Source: Gilliamella bombi
GTDB taxonomy: Bacteria; Pseudomonadota; Gammaproteobacteria; Enterobacterales; Orbaceae
Assembly (NCBI RefSeq): GCF_900103255.1
Contig: NZ_FMWS01000016.1
Coordinates: 1-64,000 of the forward strand
Length of the DNA: 64,000 bases
Reading direction: 5' to 3'
Below are positions 28,460 to 39,200 of the stretch, in pieces. How positions within the stretch are numbered: position 1 is the first letter of the stretch; each line of letters opens with the position of its first letter. The notes beneath the pieces are model-generated. The model saw only the letters and a program-made list of their open reading frames with translations. It was not told the origin of the DNA and did no database searches. The position numbers and the translations under genes are program-made.

Positions 28460-30487
28460 ATGACTAATCCATTATTAACAGATGCACCATTACCCCTTTT
28501 TTCACAAATTAAACCCGAACATGTTTTGCCTGCTATACAAGAAACTTTAAAAAACTGCAGAAATACCATTGAAGCAGTATTAAAGCAAAATAGCCAATAT
28601 ACTTGGGATAACTTAATTCAACCAATTGATGAAGCAGACGAAAAATTTGGACGAGCTTGGTCTCCAGTTAGTCATCTTAACTCAGTTAAAAATAGCCCTG
28701 AATTACGTGAAGCTTATGAAGCTTGTCTGCCATTACTATCTGAGTACAGCACATGGGTTGGGCAACATAAACCTTTATATCAAGCTTATAAGCAACTCAA
28801 AGAAAGCGAACAATATGCTACTTTAACCAAAGCACAGAAAAAAGTGGTTGATAATGCACTACGTGATTTTGAATTATCTGGAATTGGCTTACCCGATGAC
28901 AAACAGAAACGTTACGGTGAAATTGTTGCAAAATTATCAGAATTATCCTCAAAATATAGTAACAATGTGCTCGATGCCACCATGGGATGGTCAAAATTAA
29001 TTACCGATATCAAAGAACTATCTGGCATGCCTGAAAGTGCGCTTTCTGCCGCAAAAGAACAGGCTAAATTAAAAGATAAAGAGGGTTGGTTACTAACCTT
29101 AGATATACCAAGTTATCTTCCCGTCATGACCTACTGTGATAATCGTGATTTACGATTTGAACTTTACCAAGCCTATAATACTCGTGCGTCAGATCAAGGA
29201 CCAAACGCAGGTAAGTGGGATAACACTGAAATTATCAAACAAATCTTAACGCTTCGTAATGAGCTTGCACTATTACTAGGCTTCGATAATTATGCTAATA
29301 AATCATTAGCAACAAAAATGGCAAGCTCAACCGCTCAAGTCATTGAGTTTTTGAACAATTTAGCAACTAAAGCTAAACCTCAAGGTGAAAAAGAGTTAGC
29401 AGATCTTAAACGTTATGCTTATGAGTTTTTTGGCGCAAGTGACATCAAACCATGGGATATAGCTTATTATAGTGAAAAGCAAAAACAGCATTTGTACGCT
29501 ATCAACGATGAAGAATTGCGTCCTTATTTCCCTCAACAACGAGTTATTAATGGTTTATTTGAAGTAGTGCATCGCATTTTTGGTATTACAGCCAAAGAGC
29601 GACAAGGCGTTGAAGTTTGGGATCCTGAAGTTAAATTTTATGATCTCTTTGCCGCAAATGGTGAGTTAAAAGGTAGTTTCTATCTTGATTTATATGCACG
29701 TGAACATAAGCGTGGCGGTGCTTGGATGGATGATTGTATTGGTCGTATGCGTTTTGCTGATGGTCATGTACAAAAACCCGTTGCCTATTTAACTTGTAAC
29801 TTCAATCGCCCTGTTGGTGATAAACCAGCACTATTTACACACGACGAAGTCACAACCCTTTTCCATGAATTTGGTCATGGTTTACACCACATGTTAACCG
29901 AAATTGATACTTCATCAGTTTCTGGTATTAATGGGGTGCCATGGGATGCTGTTGAATTACCAAGTCAATTTTTAGAAAACTGGTGCTGGCAGCCTGAAGC
30001 GCTTGCATTCATATCTGGGCATTATCAAACTGGTGAACCGCTACCAACTGATATGTTAGAAAAGATGCTAGATGCTAAAAACTATCAAGCAGCACTATTT
30101 ATTTTACGCCAATTGGAATTTGGTCTTTTTGACTTTAAATTACATACACAAAAAGATCCTGATATTTTAAATACATTGGCTGAAATAAGAAAGCAAGTTG
30201 CCGTTGTTCCTACCGTTGAATGGGGAAGATTTCCACACGCATTTAGCCATATCTTTGCTGGTGGTTATGCTGCAGGTTATTATAGCTATTTATGGGCAGA
30301 AGTATTATCTGCTGATGCATTTTCACGTTTTGAAGAAGAAGGTATTTTCAACGCTAAAACAGGCAATGCATTTCTTGATAATATCTTGTCACAGGGTGGT
30401 AGCGATGAGCCTATGACATTATTTAAAAACTTCCGAGGCCGTGAACCTCAACTTGAAGCATTACTTCGTCATTATGGTATCCACTAA
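28460..30487 (+). CDS. prlC: oligopeptidase A (M3 family)
   Basis: Cytoplasmic zinc metallopeptidase that degrades oligopeptides, including cleaved signal peptides. It has 675 residues, close to E. coli OpdA (680). The M3 zinc motif [10 protein letters not shown] is at about residues 469-478, with the downstream third ligand near 497 ([11 protein letters not shown]). The [24 protein letters not shown] segment is characteristic. It overlaps rsmJ by 14 bases, the same prlC-rsmJ pair as in E. coli. Confidence 0.97.
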   Translation: MTNPLLTDAPLPLFSQIKPEHVLPAIQETLKNCRNTIEAVLKQNSQYTWDNLIQPIDEADEKFGRAWSPVSHLNSVKNSPELREAYEACLPLLSEYSTWVGQHKPLYQAYKQLKESEQYATLTKAQKKVVDNALRDFELSGIGLPDDKQKRYGEIVAKLSELSSKYSNNVLDATMGWSKLITDIKELSGMPESALSAAKEQAKLKDKEGWLLTLDIPSYLPVMTYCDNRDLRFELYQAYNTRASDQGPNAGKWDNTEIIKQILTLRNELALLLGFDNYANKSLATKMASSTAQVIEFLNNLATKAKPQGEKELADLKRYAYEFFGASDIKPWDIAYYSEKQKQHLYAINDEELRPYFPQQRVINGLFEVVHRIFGITAKERQGVEVWDPEVKFYDLFAANGELKGSFYLDLYAREHKRGGAWMDDCIGRMRFADGHVQKPVAYLTCNFNRPVGDKPALFTHDEVTTLFHEFGHGLHHMLTEIDTSSVSGINGVPWDAVELPSQFLENWCWQPEALAFISGHYQTGEPLPTDMLEKMLDAKNYQAALFILRQLEFGLFDFKLHTQKDPDILNTLAEIRKQVAVVPTVEWGRFPHAFSHIFAGGYAAGYYSYLWAEVLSADAFSRFEEEGIFNAKTGNAFLDNILSQGGSDEPMTLFKNFRGREPQLEALLRHYGIH

Positions 30488-31202
30488 TTCTAACTTTGCT
30501 CAGCTAAAATTATTAGCTGAGCAGTGGTTATCCACACATGCTGATCTTCCATTTACTCTTGTTACCCAAAACAATCAACTTGAGTTACAAAAAACTGACG
30601 AACCAAAACTAGGGGCAATATGCGTAAACTTTGTTTCTGGAACAATGGCTCATCGTCGCCAATTTGGTGGTGGACGTGGCGAAGCGATTGCAAAAGCAGT
30701 TGGAATAAAAGGTAAGTATTTACCCACTATTGTTGATGCAACAGCAGGACTTGGCCGAGATGCCTTTGTACTTGCCTCACTTGGGTGTTATGTAACAATG
30801 TTTGAAAGACACCCAGTGGTTGCGGCGTTATTAGCCGATGGCTTACAACGCGGTTATCAAGACCCTAAAATTGGTGACTGGCTACAACAACGCTTACAAT
30901 TGAACTATAGTTCAAGCCAAATAGGCTTAAATTCACAACTTGAAAAGCCAGATGTAGTTTACCTTGACCCAATGTTTCCGCATCGTCAAAAAAGTGCGCT
31001 TGTCAAAAAAGAGATGCGCATTTTTCAACTATTAGTTGGTAGTGACAACGATGCTGACAGCTTATTAGAACCCGCAAGGCAACTTGCCAAAAAACGTGTA
31101 GTTGTAAAAAGGCCCGATTATGCACCGTTTTTAGCCAATCAAAAACCGACGGCCGAAATTAAAACTAAAAATCACCGTTTTGACATTTACACGCCTCTTT
31201 AA
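30474..31202 (+). CDS. rsmJ: 16S rRNA (guanine1516-N2)-methyltransferase
   Basis: SAM-dependent methyltransferase for m2G1516 in 16S rRNA. Strong full-length match to Rsm[40 protein letters not shown] (SAM loop), [20 protein letters not shown] (catalytic DPMFP motif) and [15 protein letters not shown]. The ATG at 30474 gives 242 residues and overlaps the end of prlC, implying translational coupling; a TTG further upstream would add only residues encoded by prlC. Confidence 0.95.
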   Translation: MVSTNSNFAQLKLLAEQWLSTHADLPFTLVTQNNQLELQKTDEPKLGAICVNFVSGTMAHRRQFGGGRGEAIAKAVGIKGKYLPTIVDATAGLGRDAFVLASLGCYVTMFERHPVVAALLADGLQRGYQDPKIGDWLQQRLQLNYSSSQIGLNSQLEKPDVVYLDPMFPHRQKSALVKKEMRIFQLLVGSDNDADSLLEPARQLAKKRVVVKRPDYAPFLANQKPTAEIKTKNHRFDIYTPL

Positions 31203-31227
31203 TTCATAAGGATAAATGATTTTGATT

Positions 31228-31917
31228 ATGCGATTAGACAAATTTCTTGCTCATCATTTAGGCATAAGTAGAACAATTGTTAACAAAGAACTCAAAGCTA
31301 AAAAAGTCACCGTCGATGGTGAAATTATAAAATCAGGTGCTTACCAGTTATTACCCGAGCAAGTGGTTGAGTATGATGGTTATGAAATCATACCCGTAAC
31401 CAATAATCGTTACTTTATGCTTAATAAACCTCAAGGTTATGTCTGTTCGACTGATGATCCTGACCACCCTACTATACTTTATTTTATTGATGAACCAATG
31501 CCTGAAAAATTGCATGCAGCAGGTAGACTTGATCTTGATACTACAGGACTTGTTCTACTTACTGATGATGGTAAGTGGTCACACCGTATTACATCACCCA
31601 AACATCATTGCGAAAAAGTCTATGCCGTCACGGTTGAACAGCCATTATGTATTGAACTGATTGATATATTTAAAAATGGTATCCAATTAAAAAATGAGAA
31701 ATCACTTACCAAACCAGCGAAATTAAATATTATTGATGACTTTCACGCTGAATTAACTATTAGTGAAGGACGATATCATCAAGTTAAACGCATGTTTGCA
31801 GCAGTCAATAACCATGTTGTTGAATTGCATCGCAAACAAATAGGTAAGGTAATTCTTGATATACCTGAAGGTGAATATCGACCACTTACACAAGATGAAA
31901 TCGACTCGTTTAATTGA
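31228..31917 (+). CDS. rsuA: 16S rRNA pseudouridine(516) synthase
   Basis: Makes pseudouridine 516 in 16S rRNA. An N-terminal S4 domain ([22 protein letters not shown]) is followed by the RsuA catalytic domain with [17 protein letters not shown] (catalytic Asp near residue 100) and [18 protein letters not shown]. The family aligns from the ATG at 31228; another ATG at 31216 sits only 3 bases behind AAGGAT, so the true start is not settled. rsuA-bcr is the E. coli order. Confidence 0.95.
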   Translation: MRLDKFLAHHLGISRTIVNKELKAKKVTVDGEIIKSGAYQLLPEQVVEYDGYEIIPVTNNRYFMLNKPQGYVCSTDDPDHPTILYFIDEPMPEKLHAAGRLDLDTTGLVLLTDDGKWSHRITSPKHHCEKVYAVTVEQPLCIELIDIFKNGIQLKNEKSLTKPAKLNIIDDFHAELTISEGRYHQVKRMFAAVNNHVVELHRKQIGKVILDIPEGEYRPLTQDEIDSFN

Positions 31918-32010
31918 CATATATAATTTACATTAATCTTAATAGCAACTTTCCATTTAGATAAATGAATATTTTTAGGTGCATTTTAAAAAATTTGAAG
32001 GAAGTATGAC

Positions 32011-33252
32011 GTGCCAACTCAAGATTGTTTAAGTGATATTAAAATTTCCAAACAAGCGCTTATTTTTATCCTTGGATTACTTTCTATGTTGATGCCTTTA
32101 TCCATAGATATGTATTTACCTAGTATGCCAACGATTGCACGCGACTTTAATGTAACCGATGGCACGGTACAGCTAACAATTAGTTGCTATTTATTAGGAT
32201 TTTCTGTTGGACAACTTTTATTTGGACCACTCACAGATAGTTATGGGCGTCGTAATGTTCTCATTTTGGGTCTAATTATTTTTATAGTTGCGGCGTTAAG
32301 CTGTGGTATTGCCAACAATATTAATCAATTAATTACAGCTCGCTTTTTCCATGGCATTGCGGCAGCGGCTACAGCAATAGTCATTAATGCGTTAATGAAA
32401 GATATTTATCGTGATCGTGACGAATTTTCTAAAATGATGTCATTTGTCATGCTGATATCCAATGTAGCACCATTACTCGCACCAATTATTGGTGGATTTA
32501 TTTTATACTGGTTTAATTGGCAAGCCAATTTCTACACTATCAGCCTAATTGCTTTGACTTGCTTTGGTCTAGTGATCGCATTTATTCCTGAAACACTTAC
32601 AAAAACAAAATGCGATAAATTCAGTTTAATTCGTATTTTAAGTAATTTTATTACACTGTTCAGGCATCGCCAAGTATTAACTTATATGATGTTAGGTGCA
32701 TTTTCTGGAGCTGGATTATTTTCATTTTTAAGCTTAGGACCTTTTGTATATATGAATCTACACGGTGTTGCATCAACTAATTTTGGCTACTACTTTGCAT
32801 TCAATATAATAGTTATGGTGTTTATGAATACATTAAATAGCCGTTTTGTTAAACATGTTGGCTCGATTAAAATGATGCAGTTCGGTCTTTTGGTCCAATT
32901 TGTTATGGCAATAGGCCTTACCATCGTAACATTATTTAATCTCGGATTTGCCTATCTTGTTATTTGCATTGCAGGATATATTGGTTGTATGTCAACCATT
33001 GGTGGAAATAGTATGGCAATCGTTTTAGACTTTTATCCCTATATTGCAGGTACAGCCTCATCTCTTGCCGGTACAATTCGTTTTGCAATCGCTGGAGCAA
33101 TAGGCATACTATTATCATTATTGGTATCAACTCCAACAGCACAATCCATAACGGTCAATAATACAACAGAGTGGCTAATGGTTGGCTCTATGGTGTTATG
33201 TAATTTTATTTCTGTGAGCTTATTTTTGAGTGTCAAAAATAATAAAAGGTAA
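32011..33252 (+). CDS. bcr: Bcr/CflA-family MFS drug exporter
   Basis: 413-residue, 12-TM major facilitator proton antiporter. The family start SIDMYLPSMPTIARDF in TM1 and the loop motif GPLTDSYGRRNVL (MFS motif A, residues about 75-88) are clear; PLLAPIIGGFIL in TM5 is the antiporter motif C. In E. coli Bcr gives resistance to bicyclomycin and exports cysteine or dipeptides; the substrate here is unknown. GTG start with AAGGAAG upstream. yrdA follows 5 bases later. Confidence 0.9.
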   Translation: MPTQDCLSDIKISKQALIFILGLLSMLMPLSIDMYLPSMPTIARDFNVTDGTVQLTISCYLLGFSVGQLLFGPLTDSYGRRNVLILGLIIFIVAALSCGIANNINQLITARFFHGIAAAATAIVINALMKDIYRDRDEFSKMMSFVMLISNVAPLLAPIIGGFILYWFNWQANFYTISLIALTCFGLVIAFIPETLTKTKCDKFSLIRILSNFITLFRHRQVLTYMMLGAFSGAGLFSFLSLGPFVYMNLHGVASTNFGYYFAFNIIVMVFMNTLNSRFVKHVGSIKMMQFGLLVQFVMAIGLTIVTLFNLGFAYLVICIAGYIGCMSTIGGNSMAIVLDFYPYIAGTASSLAGTIRFAIAGAIGILLSLLVSTPTAQSITVNNTTEWLMVGSMVLCNFISVSLFLSVKNNKR

Positions 33253-33257
33253 TAATT

Positions 33258-33778
33258 ATGATCTATCAACTAGGTTATTTACATCCACAAATTCATCAAA
33301 ATTGTTTTATCGCAAAATCTGCTGATATCATTGGTGATGTCGTTTTACAAGAGGGTGTTTCTATTTGGTTCAACGCTGTTTTACGCGGTGATATTGCTCC
33401 CATACATATTGGTAAAAATAGCAATGTGCAAGATAACACTACCATCCATATTGAAACAGATATCCCTTGCATTATTGGCGAGAATGTCACTATTGGGCAT
33501 AATGTTATCCTACATAGTTGCACCATTGAAGATAATGTATTAATTGGTATGGGTAGTATATATTAAACAATGCCAAAATTGCAAAAAATTGCCTTGTTGG
33601 CGCCAACTCGTTAGTAACACATACCATACCTCATGAAGAAGGTTGTTTAATTATGGGATCACCCGCAAAAATTATCCGCAAATTAACTAAAGCTGAAATT
33701 ACAGCAAATATCACTAATGCACAACGATATGTACAAAATGGTATAAGATTTAAAACTAGCCTACTTCCTGTTGCATAA
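33258..33778 (+). pseudogene. yrdA: gamma-carbonic anhydrase-like protein YrdA, frameshifted
   Basis: The left-handed beta-helix (hexapeptide repeat) protein is intact to residue 102: ADIIGDVVLQEGVSIWFNAVLRGDIAPIHIGKNSNVQD and TIGHNVILHSCTI carry the zinc His. The frame then stops inside a TATATAT tract (33557-33563). Removing one TA restores ILNNAKIAKNCLVGANSLV, then IPHEEGCLIMGSPAKIIRKL and a normal end at 33778. The whole C-terminal half survives without other damage, so the break is recent, a reversible slippage or a base-calling error. Confidence 0.85.
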
Positions 33779-33883
33779 TAACCCAACAATAAATTGCGTT
33801 TTAAACAGTATTGGCTCTGTGAGCAAGCACAATTTATGATAAAATGCCAGCTATTTTAATAGCAATAGTTTTTAGGTACTTGT

Positions 33884-36800
33884 TTGAAAAAGCCCAAAAT
33901 TACAAAAAAACAGATCATCACTCAATTGATTCTACTAACAATAATAGGTTTATCTGTTTGTTTATTTCTATCGCAGTTCAGTTACGATCCATCCGATCCA
34001 GGTTGGTCTCGTACAGCTTGGCACTATCCTATTAGTAATTTTGGTGGTTATGTTGGTGCATACATCTGTGACGTTCTGTTTCAATTTTTAGGCTTTATTG
34101 CTTATAGCCTACCTTTTATCGCTATTTTTATTTGTTTACAGTCAATCGTTTATTTTTATAAACATGCTAATGATCCTATAAACTACTTTAGTCTTTCATT
34201 TCGGATTATTGGTGTGTTAGCATTTATATTTAGTGCTACAGGATTTTTTACTTTAAATATTGCTGATTCTGAACAATTTGAAGCAGGCGGTTATTTAGGT
34301 GCGATAGTCATCGAAAGCCTTTTACCAATTATAGATAGCATTACTTTATCCTTAATTCTTCTTGGAACTTGCTTGGCCTGTGTCACATTATTAACTGGAT
34401 TATCATGGTTAAATCTAATTGAGAAATTAGGTGCTTTTGTCATGATTTTACTACTACCGATCAGATGGTTAATTAAGCCTCGCACAGCCAATAAACTTAA
34501 ACAACCAGATCCACAAAATGAAAAATCAATAGCGCAGACTGGTGAGGAAATAAAAGAGCCTCAATTTACAATACCTTTTGATACAAAACTAGATAAAAAA
34601 TCAGATGATGATATCAATATCATTCCAACATCAAATGCTATCTCTAGTGCTGAAACAATTCAAAATCAGACTGCAAATACCATCATATCGGCTGACGATA
34701 AAACAATCTCAATAAAAACAACCGATGAATTAATCAATTCATCCCACAAAGATACTCAAGTACCGCAGTCAACAACAGTGCCCCTAACAAGTGATAATCC
34801 ACCAAATAAAGAGCTCGATCCTAACGAGATTTTATCTCGCCTTGAATCAATTATTCAAAACATGAATGGAAACAAAGCTACTCCAGAGCAAGAGCAAACC
34901 TTGTCTTCATCAATAGAACAAATAAAACAGGTAATACAAACACAAAAATCAGAAGAAAAACTACCATTTGATGAATCAGAAAAATACACAATTTCAGATG
35001 CACCAAGTAAACCACTGTTTACATCAGTACACAACGAACCCAAAATTAATTTTACTAATGAACAAACACCGTTTGAATCATCCATCAACCTTTCAGCTAT
35101 AGAAACAACTGAAACCAAACAACCATTTATTCAAGAACCACAGGTTATTACAAGTACAAAAGACACTGCATCTATAGAAGATATAGAAAACATAACAGAT
35201 ACAGAGACTGAAACTGAAACTGAAACTGAAACTGAAATAAAAGAAGTGAAAGCAGACGTAGAGCAACTAGAATATGTTGACACTGAAGCTCTAAAAAAAG
35301 CAAATCCAATTATTGACGATATCTATCCTGAAGAAGATCGTGTTGAAGATATTCAACATAATCATTTCAATGAAAATGACGAAGATAGCTTAATTCATCC
35401 GTTATTAAGACGTAATGATAAACCGTTACCTAAACCGACTACGCCACTACCGTCACTGAACTTATTAACTGCGCCACCAACAGCTCGAATCGAAGTCGAT
35501 CATGGTGCCTTAAACGCAATGTCGGAACTGATTGAAAAAAGTTTATCGGATTATCGAGTGAAGGCAAAAGTGGTTGATTATTTACCGGGACCGGTGATTA
35601 CTCGATTTGAAATTGAACTTGCACCAGGTATCAAAGCGGCACGAATTTCAACGCTAGATCGTGACTTAGCACGATCATTATCAATGCCATCGGTTCGTGT
35701 AGTTGAAGTTATTCCGGGAAAACCTTATGTAGGTATTGAATTGCCCAATAAAAATCGTCAAACAGTCTATTTTAGAGAAGTCTTAGACAGCCCTCAATTT
35801 AAAGATGCTCAATCGCCGTTAACTGTCGTATTAGGGAAAGATATCGCTGGGCAATCAGTGGTTGCTGATCTTGCTAAAATGCCTCATTTACTTGTTGCTG
35901 GTACTACTGGCTCGGGTAAATCAGTTGGTGTTAATGCGATGATTTTAAGCATTTTATATAAATCGCAACCTGAAGATGTCAGGTTTATTATGATTGACCC
36001 CAAAATGCTAGAGTTATCTATTTATGAAGGAATACCACATTTATTAACACAAGTGGTTACTGATATGAAAGATGCCGCTAATGCATTAAATTGGTGTGTT
36101 AACGAAATGGAACGACGCTATCGTCTAATGTCAGCATTAGGTGTGCGTAATATTGCTGGTTATAACGAAAAAATAAAACTAGCAGAACAAATGGGCAGAC
36201 CAATTCCCGATCCACTTTGGAAACCAACTGATAGTATGGATCTTAATATGCCAACACTCGAAAAATTACCCTATATTGTGGTCATGGTCGATGAATTTGC
36301 TGATTTGATTATGGCTGTCGGTAAAAAAGTCGAAGAACTAATTGCTCGGCTTGCTCAAAAAGCGCGAGCAGCAGGTATTCATCTAGTTTTAGCCACACAA
36401 CGTCCATCGGTGGATGTCATTACGGGCTTAATCAAAGCGAATATACCAACTCGTATCGCTTTTACAGTATCAAGCAAAATTGATTCTCGCACTATTTTAG
36501 ATCAAATGGGAGCAGAATCATTACTTGGTATGGGAGATATGCTTTATTTAGCCCCTAATAGCTCCATTCCAATTCGTGTTCACGGTGCATTTGTGCGTGA
36601 TGAAGAAGTGCACGCCGTTGTGCAAGATTGGAAAGCACGTGGCACACCAAAATACGTTGAAAATGTCACAGTTGCAACCGATGATAGCGAAAATGGCAAT
36701 TCCAACTCGTCAGATGAAGAATTCGATCCATTATTTGACCAAGTTGTTGCTTTTGTCATAGAAACACGAAGGGCTTCTATCTCTAGCGTACAACGAAAAT

Positions 36801-36925
36801 TTAGAATTGGCTACAACCGAGCAGCCCGAATTGTCGAACAAATGGAAGTAGAAGGCATTATTAGCGCCCCAAGCCATAATGGAAATCGGGAAGTACTAGC
36901 TGTATCAACACATAACGATTATTAG
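33884..36925 (+). CDS. ftsK: DNA translocase FtsK
   Basis: Septum-located motor that pumps DNA during division and activates XerCD recombination. About four N-terminal membrane segments (20-190) are followed by a polar linker (about 200-540) with a TETETETE repeat, then the RecA-like motor with Walker [17 protein letters not shown] near residue 680 and Walker [11 protein letters not shown] near residue 802. The C-terminal gamma winged helix ([27 protein letters not shown]) reads KOPS. It has 1013 residues, against 1329 in E. coli; the linker accounts for the difference. The start is TTG (33884), with AGGT upstream. Confidence 0.96.
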   Translation: MKKPKITKKQIITQLILLTIIGLSVCLFLSQFSYDPSDPGWSRTAWHYPISNFGGYVGAYICDVLFQFLGFIAYSLPFIAIFICLQSIVYFYKHANDPINYFSLSFRIIGVLAFIFSATGFFTLNIADSEQFEAGGYLGAIVIESLLPIIDSITLSLILLGTCLACVTLLTGLSWLNLIEKLGAFVMILLLPIRWLIKPRTANKLKQPDPQNEKSIAQTGEEIKEPQFTIPFDTKLDKKSDDDINIIPTSNAISSAETIQNQTANTIISADDKTISIKTTDELINSSHKDTQVPQSTTVPLTSDNPPNKELDPNEILSRLESIIQNMNGNKATPEQEQTLSSSIEQIKQVIQTQKSEEKLPFDESEKYTISDAPSKPLFTSVHNEPKINFTNEQTPFESSINLSAIETTETKQPFIQEPQVITSTKDTASIEDIENITDTETETETETETEIKEVKADVEQLEYVDTEALKKANPIIDDIYPEEDRVEDIQHNHFNENDEDSLIHPLLRRNDKPLPKPTTPLPSLNLLTAPPTARIEVDHGALNAMSELIEKSLSDYRVKAKVVDYLPGPVITRFEIELAPGIKAARISTLDRDLARSLSMPSVRVVEVIPGKPYVGIELPNKNRQTVYFREVLDSPQFKDAQSPLTVVLGKDIAGQSVVADLAKMPHLLVAGTTGSGKSVGVNAMILSILYKSQPEDVRFIMIDPKMLELSIYEGIPHLLTQVVTDMKDAANALNWCVNEMERRYRLMSALGVRNIAGYNEKIKLAEQMGRPIPDPLWKPTDSMDLNMPTLEKLPYIVVMVDEFADLIMAVGKKVEELIARLAQKARAAGIHLVLATQRPSVDVITGLIKANIPTRIAFTVSSKIDSRTILDQMGAESLLGMGDMLYLAPNSSIPIRVHGAFVRDEEVHAVVQDWKARGTPKYVENVTVATDDSENGNSNSSDEEFDPLFDQVVAFVIETRRASISSVQRKFRIGYNRAARIVEQMEVEGIISAPSHNGNREVLAVSTHNDY
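35204..35233 (+). repeat. hexanucleotide tandem repeat in ftsK linker
   Basis: Five in-frame copies of GAAACT (the first is GAGACT) encode Glu-Thr repeats in the disordered FtsK linker. Unit length 6 keeps the frame, so copy-number change alters only linker length. Confidence 0.85.
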
Positions 36926-36934
36926 TTTTATCAC

Positions 36935-36968
36935 ACACCAATCCATTTAAAAGAGTGGCTTGGTGTTT
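36935..36968 (+). terminator. probable terminator after ftsK
   Basis: An 11-bp stem with one mismatch (ACACCAATCCA against TGGCTTGGTGT) and a 10-nt loop lies 10 bases beyond the ftsK stop and is followed by TT. The T run is short. Confidence 0.5.
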
Positions 36969-37024
36969 ACATCATAGCATCATGCAAATTAATTAAATCG
37001 AATCCCTATAGGTAACCAATAGTA

Positions 37025-37918
37025 ATGAGTGATTATTCTCAGCAAGTAGCATTATTAGAATTACAACTCAATAATGACCCTAACCGATGTTTACCAGCGC
37101 AATTAGCAACTAAAGCATTAATCAAAGAAATTTGCTTATCACCAAAACCCGGATTAGTTGATATGAATAATAGTGGTGCACATCGTGATATGGATTTCCA
37201 GACCTTTATTCAAAGTATTAGTGCTATTTGTGTCTGGTTTGAACGTTTCTACCAATATGGTAAAATATCAGCTTTGCATAAAAATCAACTTTTTTTAGCT
37301 GGCATTAGACCAATTGGTATTAATTGCGAACAAGCGATGTTTAAAGCCACCAATCAAGTTAATACTCATAAAGGCGGGATATTTGCCTTTGGTTTGCTGC
37401 TCGGCGCTATTGGCAAGTTAGAGCAATTAAACTTACCAATCAATATACAAAGCATTTGTAACGAAGTTTCATCCATTTGCCAAGGCATTGTTCAAAGCGA
37501 GCTAAAACAAAATAATCTAACAAATTCTGTTGGTGAAAAGCTATTTAAACTCCATAACCTTACAGGAGCAAGAGGAGAAGCAGAATCAGGTTATGCAACA
37601 GTTAGAAATATCTCTCTGCCTATCTTTCAACAAATGCAAAAGAACGGCTATGATGAAGAAACTTGCTTATTACAAGCGATGTTACATTTACTTGCTTTTA
37701 ATCAAGACACTAATGTAGTTTCACGAGGTGGACTTGATGGTTTGACCTTTGTCCAAGAACAAGCAAAAAAACTCATCAAACAAGGTGGCGTAATCAATCC
37801 CAAAGTACGAGAAAATTTATATCATCTTGATAGTGAATTAATAAAACGTAATTTAAGCCCTGGCGGATCAGCGGATTTAATTGCGATTACTTGGTTTTTG
37901 TCTCAATATAATGGATAA
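37025..37918 (+). CDS. citG: triphosphoribosyl-dephospho-CoA synthase
   Basis: Makes the prosthetic-group precursor 2'-(5''-triphosphoribosyl)-3'-dephospho-CoA of citrate lyase from ATP and dephospho-CoA. 297 residues with family motifs LSPKPGLVDMNNSGAHRDMD, TNQVNTHKGGIFAFGLLLGA, TGARGEAESGY, NVVSRGG and SPGGSADLIA. CitX at 51.8 kb then transfers the group to CitD. It is detached from the cit island by about 6-8 kb, has its own terminator and probably its own promoter in the 99-bp gap after ftsK. Confidence 0.93.
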   Translation: MSDYSQQVALLELQLNNDPNRCLPAQLATKALIKEICLSPKPGLVDMNNSGAHRDMDFQTFIQSISAICVWFERFYQYGKISALHKNQLFLAGIRPIGINCEQAMFKATNQVNTHKGGIFAFGLLLGAIGKLEQLNLPINIQSICNEVSSICQGIVQSELKQNNLTNSVGEKLFKLHNLTGARGEAESGYATVRNISLPIFQQMQKNGYDEETCLLQAMLHLLAFNQDTNVVSRGGLDGLTFVQEQAKKLIKQGGVINPKVRENLYHLDSELIKRNLSPGGSADLIAITWFLSQYNG

Positions 37919-38003
37919 AACAAGACAATAAAAAGATAAGATTTATTGATATAAAAAGTAATTAAAAATAACAGAATTTAATATTTAACACTATTCTCCA
38001 ATT

Positions 38004-38036
38004 AATTTTGGGGCTTTAATATCGGCCCCAATTAAT
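38004..38036. terminator. convergent terminator between citG and the HD-Pnk gene
   Basis: TTGGGGC / GCCCCAA with a 10-nt loop and A/T-rich flanks (AATT to the left, TTAAT to the right) lies between two convergent genes; the HD-Pnk stop is 22 bases to the right. Confidence 0.7.
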
Positions 38037-38057
38037 ATAACCAAAGATGAGTAATAA

Positions 38058-39200
38058 TTATTGATTAATAAAATAACTCACCTTATGTGCTTCAGTCGGT
38101 AATGGAACTTCCCATTTATTTAATAACCGCTGAATTGCTTTATTTGGCAACGTAGTATCTCGTGCTGAATTACGGCGATACAACTCTTTTTCTGGTTGTT
38201 CAAGATAGACAATTTCCACATTCGCATGATAAGCATAAAGCAAATCGAGTGCTTTTTGACGCATTTCTTGCGATAAGTGGGTCGCATTCCAAATAAAAGG
38301 TTGTTTTGTTCTTAACCACTGTTTAACCTTTGCTAACACAAACTGAATAACCACCCCTTCGTTTTCACCGTGCTTTAGTTTTAGCTCAGATCTAGCATCA
38401 TCATAAGAAGCAACATCCCATGTTGGATAATGTTTACTCACCCAACTATTTTTACCCGATGCAGGTAAACCAGCTAGCATAATCACCTTAGATCCTACTT
38501 GGGGATATAATGCATAATCGGGTAATACATTACTACCTCGAAAATATTCGATACGAGTATAATCATCAACAAATTGGCGAGGTTGATATAAACACCCTTC
38601 TTCAAGTGCCAATTGCCTAAAGAGTTCAACTTCATCAAGCGCTCGGCGTTTATCAGCACAAATACGACCTTCCATATCTGCTTTAGCTTGCAAACACAAC
38701 ATCCAAATAGGCAATTGCCACGATAAGCGGTGAATTAAATATTCGGGTGATTTATTTCTTACGCCATCACTTAAAGCAAAAAAAGGCACTTGATGTACAC
38801 TAATAATTCGGCAGATTTGTTCCCGCAAATCAAATGGCACCCCCATTCGCCATAATAATATACGACTACGGATCTCGCCTTTTTTGGAATGCCTTGGTTG
38901 TGTAATTTTACCTGTCAACTCATCTATGACGGTGGTTTCTGGCTTAGCGATATCATGTAATAAAGCAGTCATAAATAATACAAACTGCTCATCTTCTGTT
39001 GCGTTGGTAAACTCTTCTTGCGTTAATAATGCACGCACAACCATTTGCGTATGAACCCAAACGTTCCCCTCTCCATGATGCGAGGGATCTTGTGGCGTTA
39101 TTATCAAACTATTCAATTCAGGAATACAGGTTAACCATGGGCTAAAATCATCTGTTGCCAACGTACTTGCTATTTGTTGTTTTAGTACTTGGTAATTCAT
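38058..39200 (-). CDS. HD-Pnk-type RNA/DNA end-healing enzyme (HD phosphoesterase plus polynucleotide kinase)
   Basis: 380 residues, two domains. The N-terminal HD phosphohydrolase domain (about 35-190) has H50, the HD pair H82-D83 (LLHDIAKPET), H104 and SVHQVPF. The C-terminal P-loop kinase (about 235-375) has GLPASGKNSW near residues 242-251, the acceptor-site pattern SYDDARSEL, WNATHLSQEMR and an Arg-rich lid (YRRNSARDT). The same order is known in Runella slithyformis HD-Pnk, where HD removes 2',3'-cyclic or 3' phosphate and Pnk phosphorylates 5'-OH ends. Walker A ends GKN rather than GKS/T. It overlaps the RNA ligase gene by 4 bases (ATGA). Function here is inference from domain order and partner. 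Confidence 0.82.
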   Translation of the reverse strand: MNYQVLKQQIASTLATDDFSPWLTCIPELNSLIITPQDPSHHGEGNVWVHTQMVVRALLTQEEFTNATEDEQFVLFMTALLHDIAKPETTVIDELTGKITQPRHSKKGEIRSRILLWRMGVPFDLREQICRIISVHQVPFFALSDGVRNKSPEYLIHRLSWQLPIWMLCLQAKADMEGRICADKRRALDEVELFRQLALEEGCLYQPRQFVDDYTRIEYFRGSNVLPDYALYPQVGSKVIMLAGLPASGKNSWVSKHYPTWDVASYDDARSELKLKHGENEGVVIQFVLAKVKQWLRTKQPFIWNATHLSQEMRQKALDLLYAYHANVEIVYLEQPEKELYRRNSARDTTLPNKAIQRLLNKWEVPLPTEAHKVSYFINQ

